A stretch of 6,950 bases of DNA, taken from assembly GCA_012512705.1 (NCBI GenBank), contig JAAZDR010000189.1, positions 1 to 6,950 of the forward strand. Reading direction: 5' to 3'. The position numbers were made by a program, and so were the translations under genes. This document shows, one piece after another, positions 1 to 6,229 of this stretch (positions are counted from its first letter, which is position 1; the number at the start of each line of letters is the position of its first letter). The notes under the pieces were generated by a model. The model saw nothing but the letters and a program-made list of their open reading frames with translations. It was not told the origin of the DNA and made no database searches. Origin of the DNA: Bacillota bacterium (lineage in GTDB: Bacteria; Bacillota; Dethiobacteria; DTU022; JAAZDR01).

Positions 1-8
1 GTACTAAA

Positions 9-461
9 CTACTTTTCAAGCAGCGGCCACAGCATTTCTAAGTACTCCTCGATCTTTTTGGCGACATTTATGTACTCATCCTTAGCTCCGCCAATCGGAT
101 CAGGTATTTCATCCTCCTCCCCGGCAGCATATGTGGAAAGGAGGTGCGTTTTTTGGCGCGCTTCTGGAAAGCGTTTGAGCAGCTCCTCTTTATGTGCTCT
201 GGTCATCACCAAAATCAGATCTGCTTCCTCTACTAGTTCACTGGTTAGCAAACGGGAGCGGTGCGTAAAAAAATCAATTCCTTTCTCCTGCAGAACCTCC
301 AGGGCAAAATCAGCAGCCGGTAGACCTTCTAGAGCAGCGAGCCCAGCAGATTTTACTTCAATCTGAGGTCCGGCATTGTCTCTTGCCTTTTGCTGCAGCA
401 AACCGTGAGCAAGCGCACTGCGACAAGTATTACCTGTGCAGACAAAGAGTATTCTTTTCAT
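9..461 (-). CDS. ywlE: Protein-arginine phosphatase, low-molecular-weight phosphatase family (YwlE-like)
   Basis: Cytosolic phosphatase of the low-molecular-weight PTP fold, 150 residues, the usual family length. The P-loop CTGNTCRS is at residues 8-15: Cys8 is the nucleophile and Arg14 binds phosphate. The general-acid Asp-Pro pair is at 121-122 (IPDPIGG). Family knowledge: Thr in the fifth loop position (Thr12 here), where tyrosine phosphatases carry Ile, marks YwlE-type enzymes that remove phosphate from arginine placed by the kinase McsB. I therefore infer an arginine phosphatase opposing McsB/ClpCP protein marking; mcsB is not in the window. Start: ATG at 461 has the ribosome site GAGGTGG 5 nt upstream. 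An in-frame GTG at 470 would lie on that site and is disfavoured. It is the last gene of the minus-strand run, 30 nt after ywlC, and the 8 bases beyond its stop are too few to identify the next gene. Confidence 0.93.
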   Translation of the reverse strand: MKRILFVCTGNTCRSALAHGLLQQKARDNAGPQIEVKSAGLAALEGLPAADFALEVLQEKGIDFFTHRSRLLTSELVEEADLILVMTRAHKEELLKRFPEARQKTHLLSTYAAGEEDEIPDPIGGAKDEYINVAKKIEEYLEMLWPLLEK

Positions 462-491
462 TAGCACCACCTCTCTAAACCAGTTTTCTTC

Positions 492-1559
492 TTACACACA
501 AATTATATTTTCACCTGCTGCCTTGCGCAGACGATTCATCAAAGCCACACCTAATCCTTTTTCTGGATAACCCTCAGCAATGATCACCTCTGCATCGGTA
601 TCATCAAGGAGACGCAGGCTCATAAAGAGCCTGCGGGAAAGCTCAGCAGGCCGATCCCGGCTCCCTAATATCTCGATTATATCAGCCTCATGGTATGGGG
701 CATGTTCTGCGGAGACTAAGAGTGCTACTTTCCTGCCCTGCCGCCGAAACTTTTGGCAGAGGGCAGCGATTGCAGCTTTTACGGCGTCTTCTTTCTCCCC
801 ATTCACTAAAAACAAAGGGGCTCTGGGAGCATAGTGACGATATTTCATCCCCGGAGAAGGGGGAGGAGAATCGCCTTGATAAACTGCCTGATTTACATTC
901 TTTTTTAAACAAGCAGCAAGCTCTTCCTGCGTCACGGCCCCGGGACGCAGAATTAGCGGTTCCTTTTGCGTTAAATCGAGCACTGTGGACTCCAGACCTA
1001 CACGGCAGCTCCCGCCATCGATCACTGCATCCACTTTCCCGGAAAGATCTGCGAGGACATGCTCAGCCATCGTCGGGCTCGGACGCCCTGAGCTGTTAGC
1101 ACTAGGGGCGGCTATCGGTCGTTTGGTTGCCTCTAACAATTCCAGGGCCAAGGGATGGGCAGGCATTCTTATAGCTACTGTAGTTAGCCCTGCCGTTGTT
1201 TCCAGCGGTACTTTTTCCGTACTTTTTAAGATCAGTGTTAGCGGTCCGGGCCAAAATTTGGAGGCGAGCCGGTAAGCGTCATCGGGGATTTCTTCTACCA
1301 GTTGTTCAAGCTCGCTTTCGCGGGCAATATGCACAATCAGCGGATTGTCCGCTGGTCTTCCCTTTGCTTTATAAATCTTCAGCACAGCCTGCGGGTTGAG
1401 TGCATCAGCGCCCAACCCGTAGACAGTCTCTGTGGGAAAGGCTACTAGCCCCCCACGTCTTATTATGGAAACAGCGTAATCAATTGCCTGTTTTTTCCTA
1501 GTAATGTTGCCAGCGTCCAAATAGATGGTCCCCTTTTTTTGCGGCCATTTTCCGGTCAA
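492..1559 (-). CDS. ywlC: L-threonylcarbamoyladenylate synthase, two-domain Sua5/YwlC type
   Basis: Makes threonylcarbamoyl-AMP from threonine, bicarbonate and ATP, the first step of t6A37 modification in ANN-decoding tRNAs; the product goes to TsaD/TsaB/TsaE. The YrdC-like catalytic domain spans about residues 22-210, with PTETVYGLG (42-50), KAKGRP (64-69), SANSSGRPSPT (153-163) and GLESTV (188-193). The linker motif SPGMKYRHYAP (235-245) leads into a C-terminal Sua5 domain to residue 355. This is therefore the long Sua5 form, not the short TsaC form. The start is TTG at 1559, with AGGGGTGG ending 7 nt upstream; no better ATG lies before the conserved region. It lies 23 nt after larE and 30 nt before ywlE and is probably co-transcribed with both. 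A gene pair ywlC-ywlE near spoIIR is the normal Firmicute arrangement. All key motifs are intact. Confidence 0.96.
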   Translation of the reverse strand: MTGKWPQKKGTIYLDAGNITRKKQAIDYAVSIIRRGGLVAFPTETVYGLGADALNPQAVLKIYKAKGRPADNPLIVHIARESELEQLVEEIPDDAYRLASKFWPGPLTLILKSTEKVPLETTAGLTTVAIRMPAHPLALELLEATKRPIAAPSANSSGRPSPTMAEHVLADLSGKVDAVIDGGSCRVGLESTVLDLTQKEPLILRPGAVTQEELAACLKKNVNQAVYQGDSPPPSPGMKYRHYAPRAPLFLVNGEKEDAVKAAIAALCQKFRRQGRKVALLVSAEHAPYHEADIIEILGSRDRPAELSRRLFMSLRLLDDTDAEVIIAEGYPEKGLGVALMNRLRKAAGENIICV

Positions 1560-1582
1560 GTCACAACCACCCCTATTAGAAG

Positions 1583-2389
1583 TTAACGCTTTAAGGTTTC
1601 ATTCATGCTGCCGCTGCGAAAACCTTCTAAATCCAGCGCTATATAATTAAAGCCGATCTCTTTTAAGCGGTTAACAATTTCTACTCTTTTAGCCAATGCT
1701 GTCAATAGTGCTTCCTCTTCTAGTTCCAGACGGGCGATTGCTCCATGATAGCGTACACGCAGCTGACGGAAGCCTAAGCTGCGCAGGTAATCTTCTGCAG
1801 CAGCAATCTTGGCGATCTTTTCTATCGTAATCTTTTCTCCATAAGGGAAGCGTGAAGAAAAACAGGCCATAGACGGTTTGTTCCAGGTATTCAATCCAGC
1901 GCGGCGCGAAAGCTCGCGGATCTCTTCCTTAGTTAGGCCTGCCTCCTGTAAAGGAGCACGAGCACCATTTTCCGTCGCCGCCTTCTCCCCAGGCCGGAAA
2001 TCGCCTTCATCGTCCTTATTCGCCCCGTAGATAATCGCGCTATAGCCATATCTAGCAGCGATCTCTTTCAGTTTAGCAAAAAATTCACGCTTACAATAAT
2101 AGCAGCGTTCCGGCGGGTTGTTAGTAAATTCCGCACAGTTTAATTCTTCTGTGTGCACAACGATATGTTTAACGCCTAAAGCTTGGGCGAGCTCCGCAGC
2201 TGCACGCTTCTCATGCTCCGGATGAATCTCCGAAACAGCGCTGACAGCAAGAACGCGCTCCTTTAAAACCTCACGGGCGCGGAAAAGGAGATAAGCGCTG
2301 TCAACGCCTCCGGAGTAAGCGACAACCACTCCTCCCAACTTAAGCAGGATACGGTCAAGTTCTGCCTCTTTCTTAGCTAGTTTATCCAC
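1583..2389 (-). CDS. larE: ATP-dependent sulfur transferase LarE, three-cysteine type
   Basis: PP-loop ATPase, 268 residues. Family role: LarE adenylates the carboxylates of a pyridinium biscarboxylate mononucleotide and replaces them with thiocarboxylates, in making the nickel-pincer nucleotide cofactor of lactate racemase and relatives. Seen here: the PP-loop SGGVDS at 26-31, ERCYYCK at 95-100 and KPSMACFSSRFPYG at 171-184. The cysteines Cys96, Cys99 and Cys176 match the pattern known for LarE proteins that hold a 4Fe-4S cluster and can turn over, unlike the single-cysteine Lactobacillus enzyme that sacrifices its cysteine. The GTG start at 2389 lies 3 nt after the fur-like stop codon, and its ribosome site AAGGGGG sits inside the last fur-like codons, so translation is probably coupled. 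larB, larC and larA are not in the window, so the end use is inferred. An uncharacterised ExsB/LarE-family tRNA- or cofactor-thiolating role is the alternative. Confidence 0.88.
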   Translation of the reverse strand: MDKLAKKEAELDRILLKLGGVVVAYSGGVDSAYLLFRAREVLKERVLAVSAVSEIHPEHEKRAAAELAQALGVKHIVVHTEELNCAEFTNNPPERCYYCKREFFAKLKEIAARYGYSAIIYGANKDDEGDFRPGEKAATENGARAPLQEAGLTKEEIRELSRRAGLNTWNKPSMACFSSRFPYGEKITIEKIAKIAAAEDYLRSLGFRQLRVRYHGAIARLELEEEALLTALAKRVEIVNRLKEIGFNYIALDLEGFRSGSMNETLKR

Positions 2390-2392
2390 TAT

Positions 2393-2866
2393 TTAGCCCC
2401 CTTGAGGGTTATTATCTTCTTTCTTCTTCTGCCTGCTCTTAGCGCTGCACTTTGCACAGTAGCCAAAAAACTGCAGGTGATGATCAACTATTTCAAATTT
2501 ATGTTCAGAAGCAATCTGTCTTTCTAAATGGCAGAGCAGATCCTCTTTTACTTCATAGATACCCTGGCACTTCAAACAAACAAGGTGATGATGGCGGTGT
2601 TCCATCGATGACTGCACACGCTCATAGCGGCTGCGGCCATCACCAAAATGGTGCTTTTGCAAAAGGCCAAGCTCTACTAAAAGATCGAGCGTGCGGTAAA
2701 CAGTAGCTAGCCCAACCTGCCTGTCTTTTTCCTGAAGCAAGCGGTAAACATCTTCTGCACTGAGGTGTTTTTCCTTATTTTCCAGAAAAAGAGCAAAAAT
2801 ATGGCGACGCTGTGGGGTCAATCTGTGTTCCTTTAGTTTTTCTTTTAGTTCCTTTTCACCGGGCAA
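2393..2866 (-). CDS. Fur-family metal-responsive transcriptional regulator
   Basis: 157-residue Fur-superfamily repressor. The winged-helix domain covers about residues 1-85, with LTPQRR at 16-21 and the recognition helix GLATVYRTLDLL at 52-63. The dimerisation domain contains the His-rich HRHHHLVCLKC (90-100) and GYCAKC (135-140). The two CxxC pairs (97/100 and 137/140) form the structural zinc site. His34, Glu82, the 90-94 histidines and His129/130 are candidate sensing-site ligands. These fit Fur or Zur as well as PerR or Nur, so I do not assign the metal. A lysine- and arginine-containing tail follows residue 141. The start is TTG at 2866, with a perfect AAGGAGG ending 7 nt upstream. The gene sits 23 nt after the transporter and 3 nt before larE, so it should be co-expressed with both. 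I see no convincing Fur, PerR or Zur box in its leader. Confidence 0.93.
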   Translation of the reverse strand: MPGEKELKEKLKEHRLTPQRRHIFALFLENKEKHLSAEDVYRLLQEKDRQVGLATVYRTLDLLVELGLLQKHHFGDGRSRYERVQSSMEHRHHHLVCLKCQGIYEVKEDLLCHLERQIASEHKFEIVDHHLQFFGYCAKCSAKSRQKKKEDNNPQGG

Positions 2867-2889
2867 CAGCGCTCCTCCTTTTCAAGCTT

Positions 2890-4500
2890 TTAAAAATTGT
2901 AATCAGCAATAACAAGTTCTGCTATATTGGTAGCGTGGTCAGCTACGCGTTCAAAGCTGCTGAGCAGATCAAGATAGAGCACACCAGAAGGAGGATAGCA
3001 GCTGCCCTCATTAATACGATTAATGTGATTCTTACGCAACTTGCGTTCCAGGTTATCAATAACATCGTCCTCTTCAATTACTTCGCGGGCGAGAGCTTTA
3101 TCTTCCTGATCAAAAGATTCGATCGCTCGGTCCAGCATCGCTTCTACTTTGGTGTAGATATCCCGAAGTTCTTTTAAGCCCATCTCGGAGAAGGGCAGTT
3201 TATCCTCGATTTTCAGCTGAGTACGTTGCAAAATTACCTCGGCATGGTCACCAATTCGTTCCAGGTCATTCGCAGCGGACATCAATCCTTGTATGCTCTG
3301 CGTCTGCTGCTTTGTCAGGGAATGCTGGGAAAGCTCAGCGAGGTAAACAGTGATCTGTTTTTCCAGATCATCAACCAACTCTTCCATCTGCAGCACATGC
3401 TGCAGTTTTTTTAGATCATTTTTGAAAAAGGCATCCATTGACTCAGAGATCATCTCCCGGGCGATCTTAGCCATGCGCAAAATCTCCTTCCGCGCACTAC
3501 CGAGAGCAACGGCTGGCGTTTTCAGCATTCGGCGATCGAGGTATTTAGGTCCAATTTCGATTTCTACCTCTTCACCGGGAACTAAACCCCTCACCAGCTC
3601 TACAAAAAGCGAAAAAAGCGGCAGGACAATCATAGTATTAAGCACATTGAAAATAGTGTGTGCATTAGCAACCTGACGCGGTAACGTATCAGCAGTCTTC
3701 ACAACAATATCCATAAAAGGGTTTAAAAAAATTAAAGCAATGATTACACCAAAAATATTAAAAAGGACATGGGCTGCTGCAGCGCGGCGGGCTGTAAGGC
3801 TTGTCCCAATGCTGGCGAGCATCGCTGTGACGCAGGTGCCGACGTTTAGCCCTAGAATCAAAGGAACCGCAGAATGAAAAGTGATCAGATCCTGAAGGGT
3901 GAGCGCAATGATTGCACCGCTTGCCGCACTACTGCTTTGGATAAGCGCGGTAAAGAGAGCACCGGCCAGAACGCCAAGTAGGGGGTAATCGGCAAAGTAT
4001 ACTAGCAAATTATGAAACTGGGGAATATCCTGCAGGGGGCGCATCCCTTCAGCCATTGTGGACATGCCATAAAAAAGGAGGCCAAAACCAAGGATTGCCT
4101 GGCTTAGGTATTTGTGCAGGCGGCGGCGGGCAAAAAAATTAATAAACGCCCAGACACCGATCGCAGGCAGGGCCAAGGCGCTGATCTTAAAGGAAACGAT
4201 CTGGGCTGTAATCGTTGTTCCGATATTCGCACCTAGGATTGTCCCAACAGCCTGGTTTAAATTCATTAAACCCGCGTTAGCAAAACCGACGACCATTACG
4301 GTCGTCGTGCTGCTGCTCTGTACTAGCAGGGTTACAACTATACCGGTCAATGTAGCAATAATTGACTTTGAGGTCAAAATCTCCAAAATCCGACGCAGCT
4401 TGTCCCCAGCAACTTTTTGCAAACCAGAAGCCATCATCTGCATGCCAAAAAGAAAGAGTCCGAGCCCACCTACAAAACCAAATATTAACTGCCAAATCAT
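2890..4500 (-). CDS. Na+/phosphate cotransporter family protein with C-terminal PhoU-like domain (NptA/YjbB type)
   Basis: 536-residue inner-membrane carrier. The N-terminal part to about residue 310 is strongly hydrophobic and holds two inverted-repeat Na/Pi-cotransporter units, each with its signature: QSSST at 61-65 with GANIGTT at 90-96, and QSSSA at 188-192 with GLNVGT at 217-222. A charged helical region from about 335 to the end carries the paired PhoU-like motifs NDLERIGDHAEVI (411-423) and SSFERVADHATNIAE (514-528). Family knowledge supports sodium-coupled phosphate movement; the direction (uptake or export) and the regulatory role of the PhoU part are not decided by sequence. Start: an in-frame ATG at 4536 has no nearby ribosome site, whereas ATG 4500 follows AGGAGG by 9 nt and gives the family-typical N-terminus MIWQLIFG. 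It is first gene of the second minus-strand unit, with its own promoter at 4596-4624. Confidence 0.92.
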   Translation of the reverse strand: MIWQLIFGFVGGLGLFLFGMQMMASGLQKVAGDKLRRILEILTSKSIIATLTGIVVTLLVQSSSTTTVMVVGFANAGLMNLNQAVGTILGANIGTTITAQIVSFKISALALPAIGVWAFINFFARRRLHKYLSQAILGFGLLFYGMSTMAEGMRPLQDIPQFHNLLVYFADYPLLGVLAGALFTALIQSSSAASGAIIALTLQDLITFHSAVPLILGLNVGTCVTAMLASIGTSLTARRAAAAHVLFNIFGVIIALIFLNPFMDIVVKTADTLPRQVANAHTIFNVLNTMIVLPLFSLFVELVRGLVPGEEVEIEIGPKYLDRRMLKTPAVALGSARKEILRMAKIAREMISESMDAFFKNDLKKLQHVLQMEELVDDLEKQITVYLAELSQHSLTKQQTQSIQGLMSAANDLERIGDHAEVILQRTQLKIEDKLPFSEMGLKELRDIYTKVEAMLDRAIESFDQEDKALAREVIEEDDVIDNLERKLRKNHINRINEGSCYPPSGVLYLDLLSSFERVADHATNIAELVIADYNF

Positions 4501-4509
4501 CCCCCATAT

Positions 4510-4515
4510 CCTCCT
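4510..4515 (-). promoter_or_regulatory. Ribosome binding site fixing the start of the Na/Pi carrier
   Basis: AGGAGG on the minus strand ends 9 nt before ATG 4500. It lies inside the longer open frame that begins at 4536 and would be translated as part of it, so the shorter 536-residue product is the better call. Confidence 0.8.
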
Positions 4516-4595
4516 GTATTTTGCTCTATCTTTCATATTTTTAGAGCTTCTACCTGGAAATTGATGATTTAATTTTTCGTTAGTTGTCCGTGTTC

Positions 4596-4624
4596 ATTAT
4601 AAAGGATATATTATCTTAATTCAA
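4596..4624 (-). promoter_or_regulatory. Sigma-A-type promoter of the carrier-fur-larE-ywlC-ywlE unit
   Basis: On the minus strand TTGAAT (4624-4619) and TATAAT (4601-4596) are separated by exactly 17 nt. The -10 is consensus and the -35 differs in two positions. The -35 overlaps the TGA stop of spoIIR (4623-4621). A start near 4589 would give a leader of about 90 nt before ATG 4500. This would let housekeeping RNA polymerase transcribe the downstream genes apart from the sporulation pair sigG-spoIIR. The boxes are seen; activity is inferred. Confidence 0.72.
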
Positions 4625-5247
4625 TTAAAAAAAAGCATCCGTAACCATTCTACTACTTTCCAGTAGATACGAGGGCTGCTGTTTTTCTCTTCTGCCTCTT
4701 TTTCAGCGCTAACTACTTCAGAGCTGACCTGTGCTTCTGCCTCAGAAGGCGTGGCTAGTGGAAAACAGAGAGGGGGGAAAATTACACACCACCAGTTTTC
4801 ACCGCTGGCATCACCGATAAGTACGCGCAGCGCTGTATACTCTCCCGCTGGATAGATCTCATTTCCGTAGCGCCTTATAGGAAAGGGATGCGTACCAATT
4901 TCCACCTTCACCGGAAGATTATAGTCCTTGCTATTTAAATAAGCCGCTGCCCCCTCTTCTATTTCATTTCTTTTTCTTTCAAGAAGCTCAAGCGCCTCTT
5001 TTTTTGTCTTTGCCGCACGCATCAAGGAGAACAAATACTCCTCCAGCAAATAATCCTTAAGCTCATTTTTTTGCTGCTGATCCCACGGAGCATCACTATG
5101 GGCCAGCACGTGAAAACGAATATAATTCTCACGCATAAATCGGGCATCTTTTTCAACCGGTCGGGGCATGCGGCCACTGTTACCCCAGAATATCAGCGCA
5201 AACAGCATGCATAAGATAATGATCACAACAGGCTTGGCTTTAATCAT
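4621..5247 (-). CDS. spoIIR: Stage II sporulation protein R (forespore signal for pro-sigma-E processing)
   Basis: 208 residues. Family role: made in the forespore, exported into the intermembrane space, and needed to activate the SpoIIGA protease that cleaves pro-sigma-E in the mother cell. Seen here: a basic then hydrophobic N-terminal segment (about residues 3-21) suits a signal peptide or anchor. The family core follows with IRFHVLAHSD (43-52), FPIRRYG (122-128), PAGEYTALRV (133-142) and NWWCVIFPPLCF (151-162). Residues 168-190 form a Glu/Ala/Ser-rich spacer before a tryptophan-containing C-terminus. Start: ATG 5247 has GGTGAG 7 nt upstream; the in-frame GTGs at 5262, 5259 and 5250 have no such site or lie on it. 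The chosen start overlaps the end of sigG by 8 nt, so translation is probably coupled. SpoIIGA is not in the window. Confidence 0.94.
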   Translation of the reverse strand: MIKAKPVVIIILCMLFALIFWGNSGRMPRPVEKDARFMRENYIRFHVLAHSDAPWDQQQKNELKDYLLEEYLFSLMRAAKTKKEALELLERKRNEIEEGAAAYLNSKDYNLPVKVEIGTHPFPIRRYGNEIYPAGEYTALRVLIGDASGENWWCVIFPPLCFPLATPSEAEAQVSSEVVSAEKEAEEKNSSPRIYWKVVEWLRMLFFN

Positions 5248-6061
5248 CACTGCTCTCACCACCAGGCGAGCCCATATTTTTTTCTTTTTGGAAGTGTTCG
5301 CGGATTCTTTTTAGAGCCACCTTTTCAATACGTGAAACCTGGGCCTGGGAAATCCCGACAATGCTGGCGATCTCCATCTGTGTCTTGCCTTCAAAAAAAC
5401 GGGCTTCAATAATCCGCCTCTCCCTTGGCGAGAGTGTGTTCAATGCTTCCTGCAGTGCAAACTTCTCCAACCAATACTCCGGCTGCTGGCGCTGATCGCT
5501 AATCAGATCCATTATATATACGGGATCAGAGCTGTCATTGTAGACGGGATCATATAAAGAAAGGGGATCATATGCAGCATTAAAGGCTAAAATCACATCT
5601 TCGTCTTCTACTTGAAGCTCATTGGCAATTTCGGCTATGGTCGGCTCGGCAAGATTTTTCTTCGTTAACTTTTCACGAACCTGCTGCACCCTGTGTGAAA
5701 GCTGTTTTAAAGAACGGCTGATATGAATCGCGTTATTGTCGCGCAAATAACGCTTAATCTCACCGACAATCATTGGTACTGCATAGGTAGAAAAATTTAC
5801 TTTTTGTTGGCGGTCATAATTGTCGATGGCCTTGAGCAAACCGATACAGCCTACCTGGAAGAGATCATCTATGGACTCCCCCCTATTTTTAAAGCGCTTC
5901 AGAATGCTCAGCACTAAACGCAGGTTGCCGCGCACCAGTTCCCCCCTGGCTGTAGGGTCGCCCTCCTCCAGTTTTTGAAAAAGCTCCTGGATGCGGGCAT
6001 TGCTAATCGTCGGCAGTTTGTGAGTGTTCACCCCGCTTATGCGCACTTTTTGTGATAACAC
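5240..6061 (-). CDS. sigG: RNA polymerase sporulation sigma factor SigG
   Basis: Late forespore sigma-70-family factor, 273 residues. The N-terminus KVRISGVNTHKLP (5-17) matches the Bacillus SigG start KVEICGVDTSKLP (compared from memory), which separates it from SigF. Region 2 includes NLRLVLSILKRF, DDLFQVGCIGLLKAIDN, and FSTYAVPMIVGEIKRYLRDNN. Region 3 follows, and region 4.2 carries GKTQMEIASIVGISQAQVSR with helix-turn-helix character. Start: GTG 6061 has a perfect AAGGAGG 8 nt upstream and aligns with the known SigG start. The in-frame ATG at 6103 has no ribosome site and lies on the candidate promoter -10. Oddities: the residue in the LVNGN segment of Bacillus SigG is Arg44 here (LVRGN), and a hydrophilic Gly/Ser/Asp-rich tail of about 12 residues extends the C-terminus. 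The usual spoIIGA-sigE neighbours are absent; the partner gene is spoIIR. Confidence 0.94.
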   Translation of the reverse strand: MLSQKVRISGVNTHKLPTISNARIQELFQKLEEGDPTARGELVRGNLRLVLSILKRFKNRGESIDDLFQVGCIGLLKAIDNYDRQQKVNFSTYAVPMIVGEIKRYLRDNNAIHISRSLKQLSHRVQQVREKLTKKNLAEPTIAEIANELQVEDEDVILAFNAAYDPLSLYDPVYNDSSDPVYIMDLISDQRQQPEYWLEKFALQEALNTLSPRERRIIEARFFEGKTQMEIASIVGISQAQVSRIEKVALKRIREHFQKEKNMGSPGGESSDD

Positions 6062-6069
6062 TGCTCTCT

Positions 6070-6076
6070 CCTCCTT
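6070..6076 (-). promoter_or_regulatory. Ribosome binding site fixing the sigG start
   Basis: AAGGAGG on the minus strand, 8 nt before GTG 6061. It lies within the longer open frame from ATG 6103, which lacks any such site, and therefore decides the start in favour of GTG 6061. Confidence 0.85.
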
Positions 6077-6091
6077 TGACCCTTCTAACCG

Positions 6092-6121
6092 TATTATTGC
6101 CATTATTTAACTAATTTAGAC
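6092..6121 (-). promoter_or_regulatory. sigG: Candidate sigma-F-type promoter of sigG-spoIIR
   Basis: On the minus strand GGCAATAATA (6101-6092) fits every position of the sigma-F -10 pattern GGNRANAHTW. GTCTA (6121-6117) fits four of five positions of the -35 pattern GYWTA, with a 15-nt spacer (consensus about 16). The predicted start near 6085 gives a leader of about 25 nt containing the AAGGAGG site. sigG and spoIIR are both sigma-F targets in Bacillus, which makes the reading plausible. The boxes are seen; the sigma assignment is inference, and AT-rich surroundings raise the chance of a false match. Confidence 0.5.
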
Positions 6122-6128
6122 CTCTAAA
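6115..6128. repeat. Perfect 14-bp dyad in the sigG/nikR divergent region
   Basis: TTTAGA-CC-TCTAAA: two 6-bp arms around a 2-bp centre, symmetric on both strands. It covers the candidate -35 element of the sigG promoter (6117-6121) and lies about 42 bp upstream of the nikR -10. It could be an operator or a chance palindrome in AT-rich DNA; no regulator is assigned. Confidence 0.45.
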
Positions 6129-6147
6129 GGAGGAGAAATTTAAAAAA

Positions 6148-6175
6148 ATGTAAAAACTTTGCTATATGTTATAAT
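6148..6175 (+). promoter_or_regulatory. nikR: Extended -10 promoter of nikR
   Basis: TATAAT at 6170-6175 is preceded by TGT (6167-6169), a TGn extended -10 element. The -35 region is weak; ATGTAA at 6148-6153 with 16-nt spacing is the best fit. A start near 6182 would give a leader of about 48 nt. I could not find a convincing widely spaced NikR-type inverted repeat here, so autoregulation is not shown. Confidence 0.6.
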
Positions 6176-6229
6176 ATATAAGATTAAGTATTTTAGAGCT
6201 ATTTATTTCCAACAAGGTAGGTGAATTAT

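Noticed and set aside
695..1099. Plus-strand open frame of 134 codons inside ywlC
   Set aside because: It is antisense to a full-length gene with intact family motifs, has no ribosome site I can see, and its translation shows no recognisable domain.
2812..3177. Plus-strand open frame of 121 codons spanning the carrier/fur-like junction
   Set aside because: A shadow of the PhoU-like coding region on the opposite strand; composition mirrors that gene and no family features appear.
4501..4536. Twelve-residue N-terminal extension of the carrier from ATG 4536
   Set aside because: No ribosome site before ATG 4536, whereas AGGAGG lies inside the extension and correctly serves ATG 4500, which also gives the family-typical N-terminus.
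4539..4548. TTTTAGAGCT shared with 6191-6200 in the nikR leader
   Set aside because: A single 10-base match in AT-rich leaders is expected by chance in a window this size, and the two copies face different ways relative to their genes.
4112..4564. Plus-strand open frame of 150 codons opposite the 5' part of the carrier
   Set aside because: Hydrophobic content reflects the complementary membrane-protein codons; no independent start signal or family motif.
5215..5223. Fur-box-like GATAATGAT near the 5' end of spoIIR
   Set aside because: Only about half of a Fur box, within coding sequence and not at a recognised promoter.
6169..6175. TTATAAT resembling a PerR half-site in the nikR promoter (also near 4602-4596)
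   Set aside because: The matching half is simply the -10 box and the second half-site is not present in either place.
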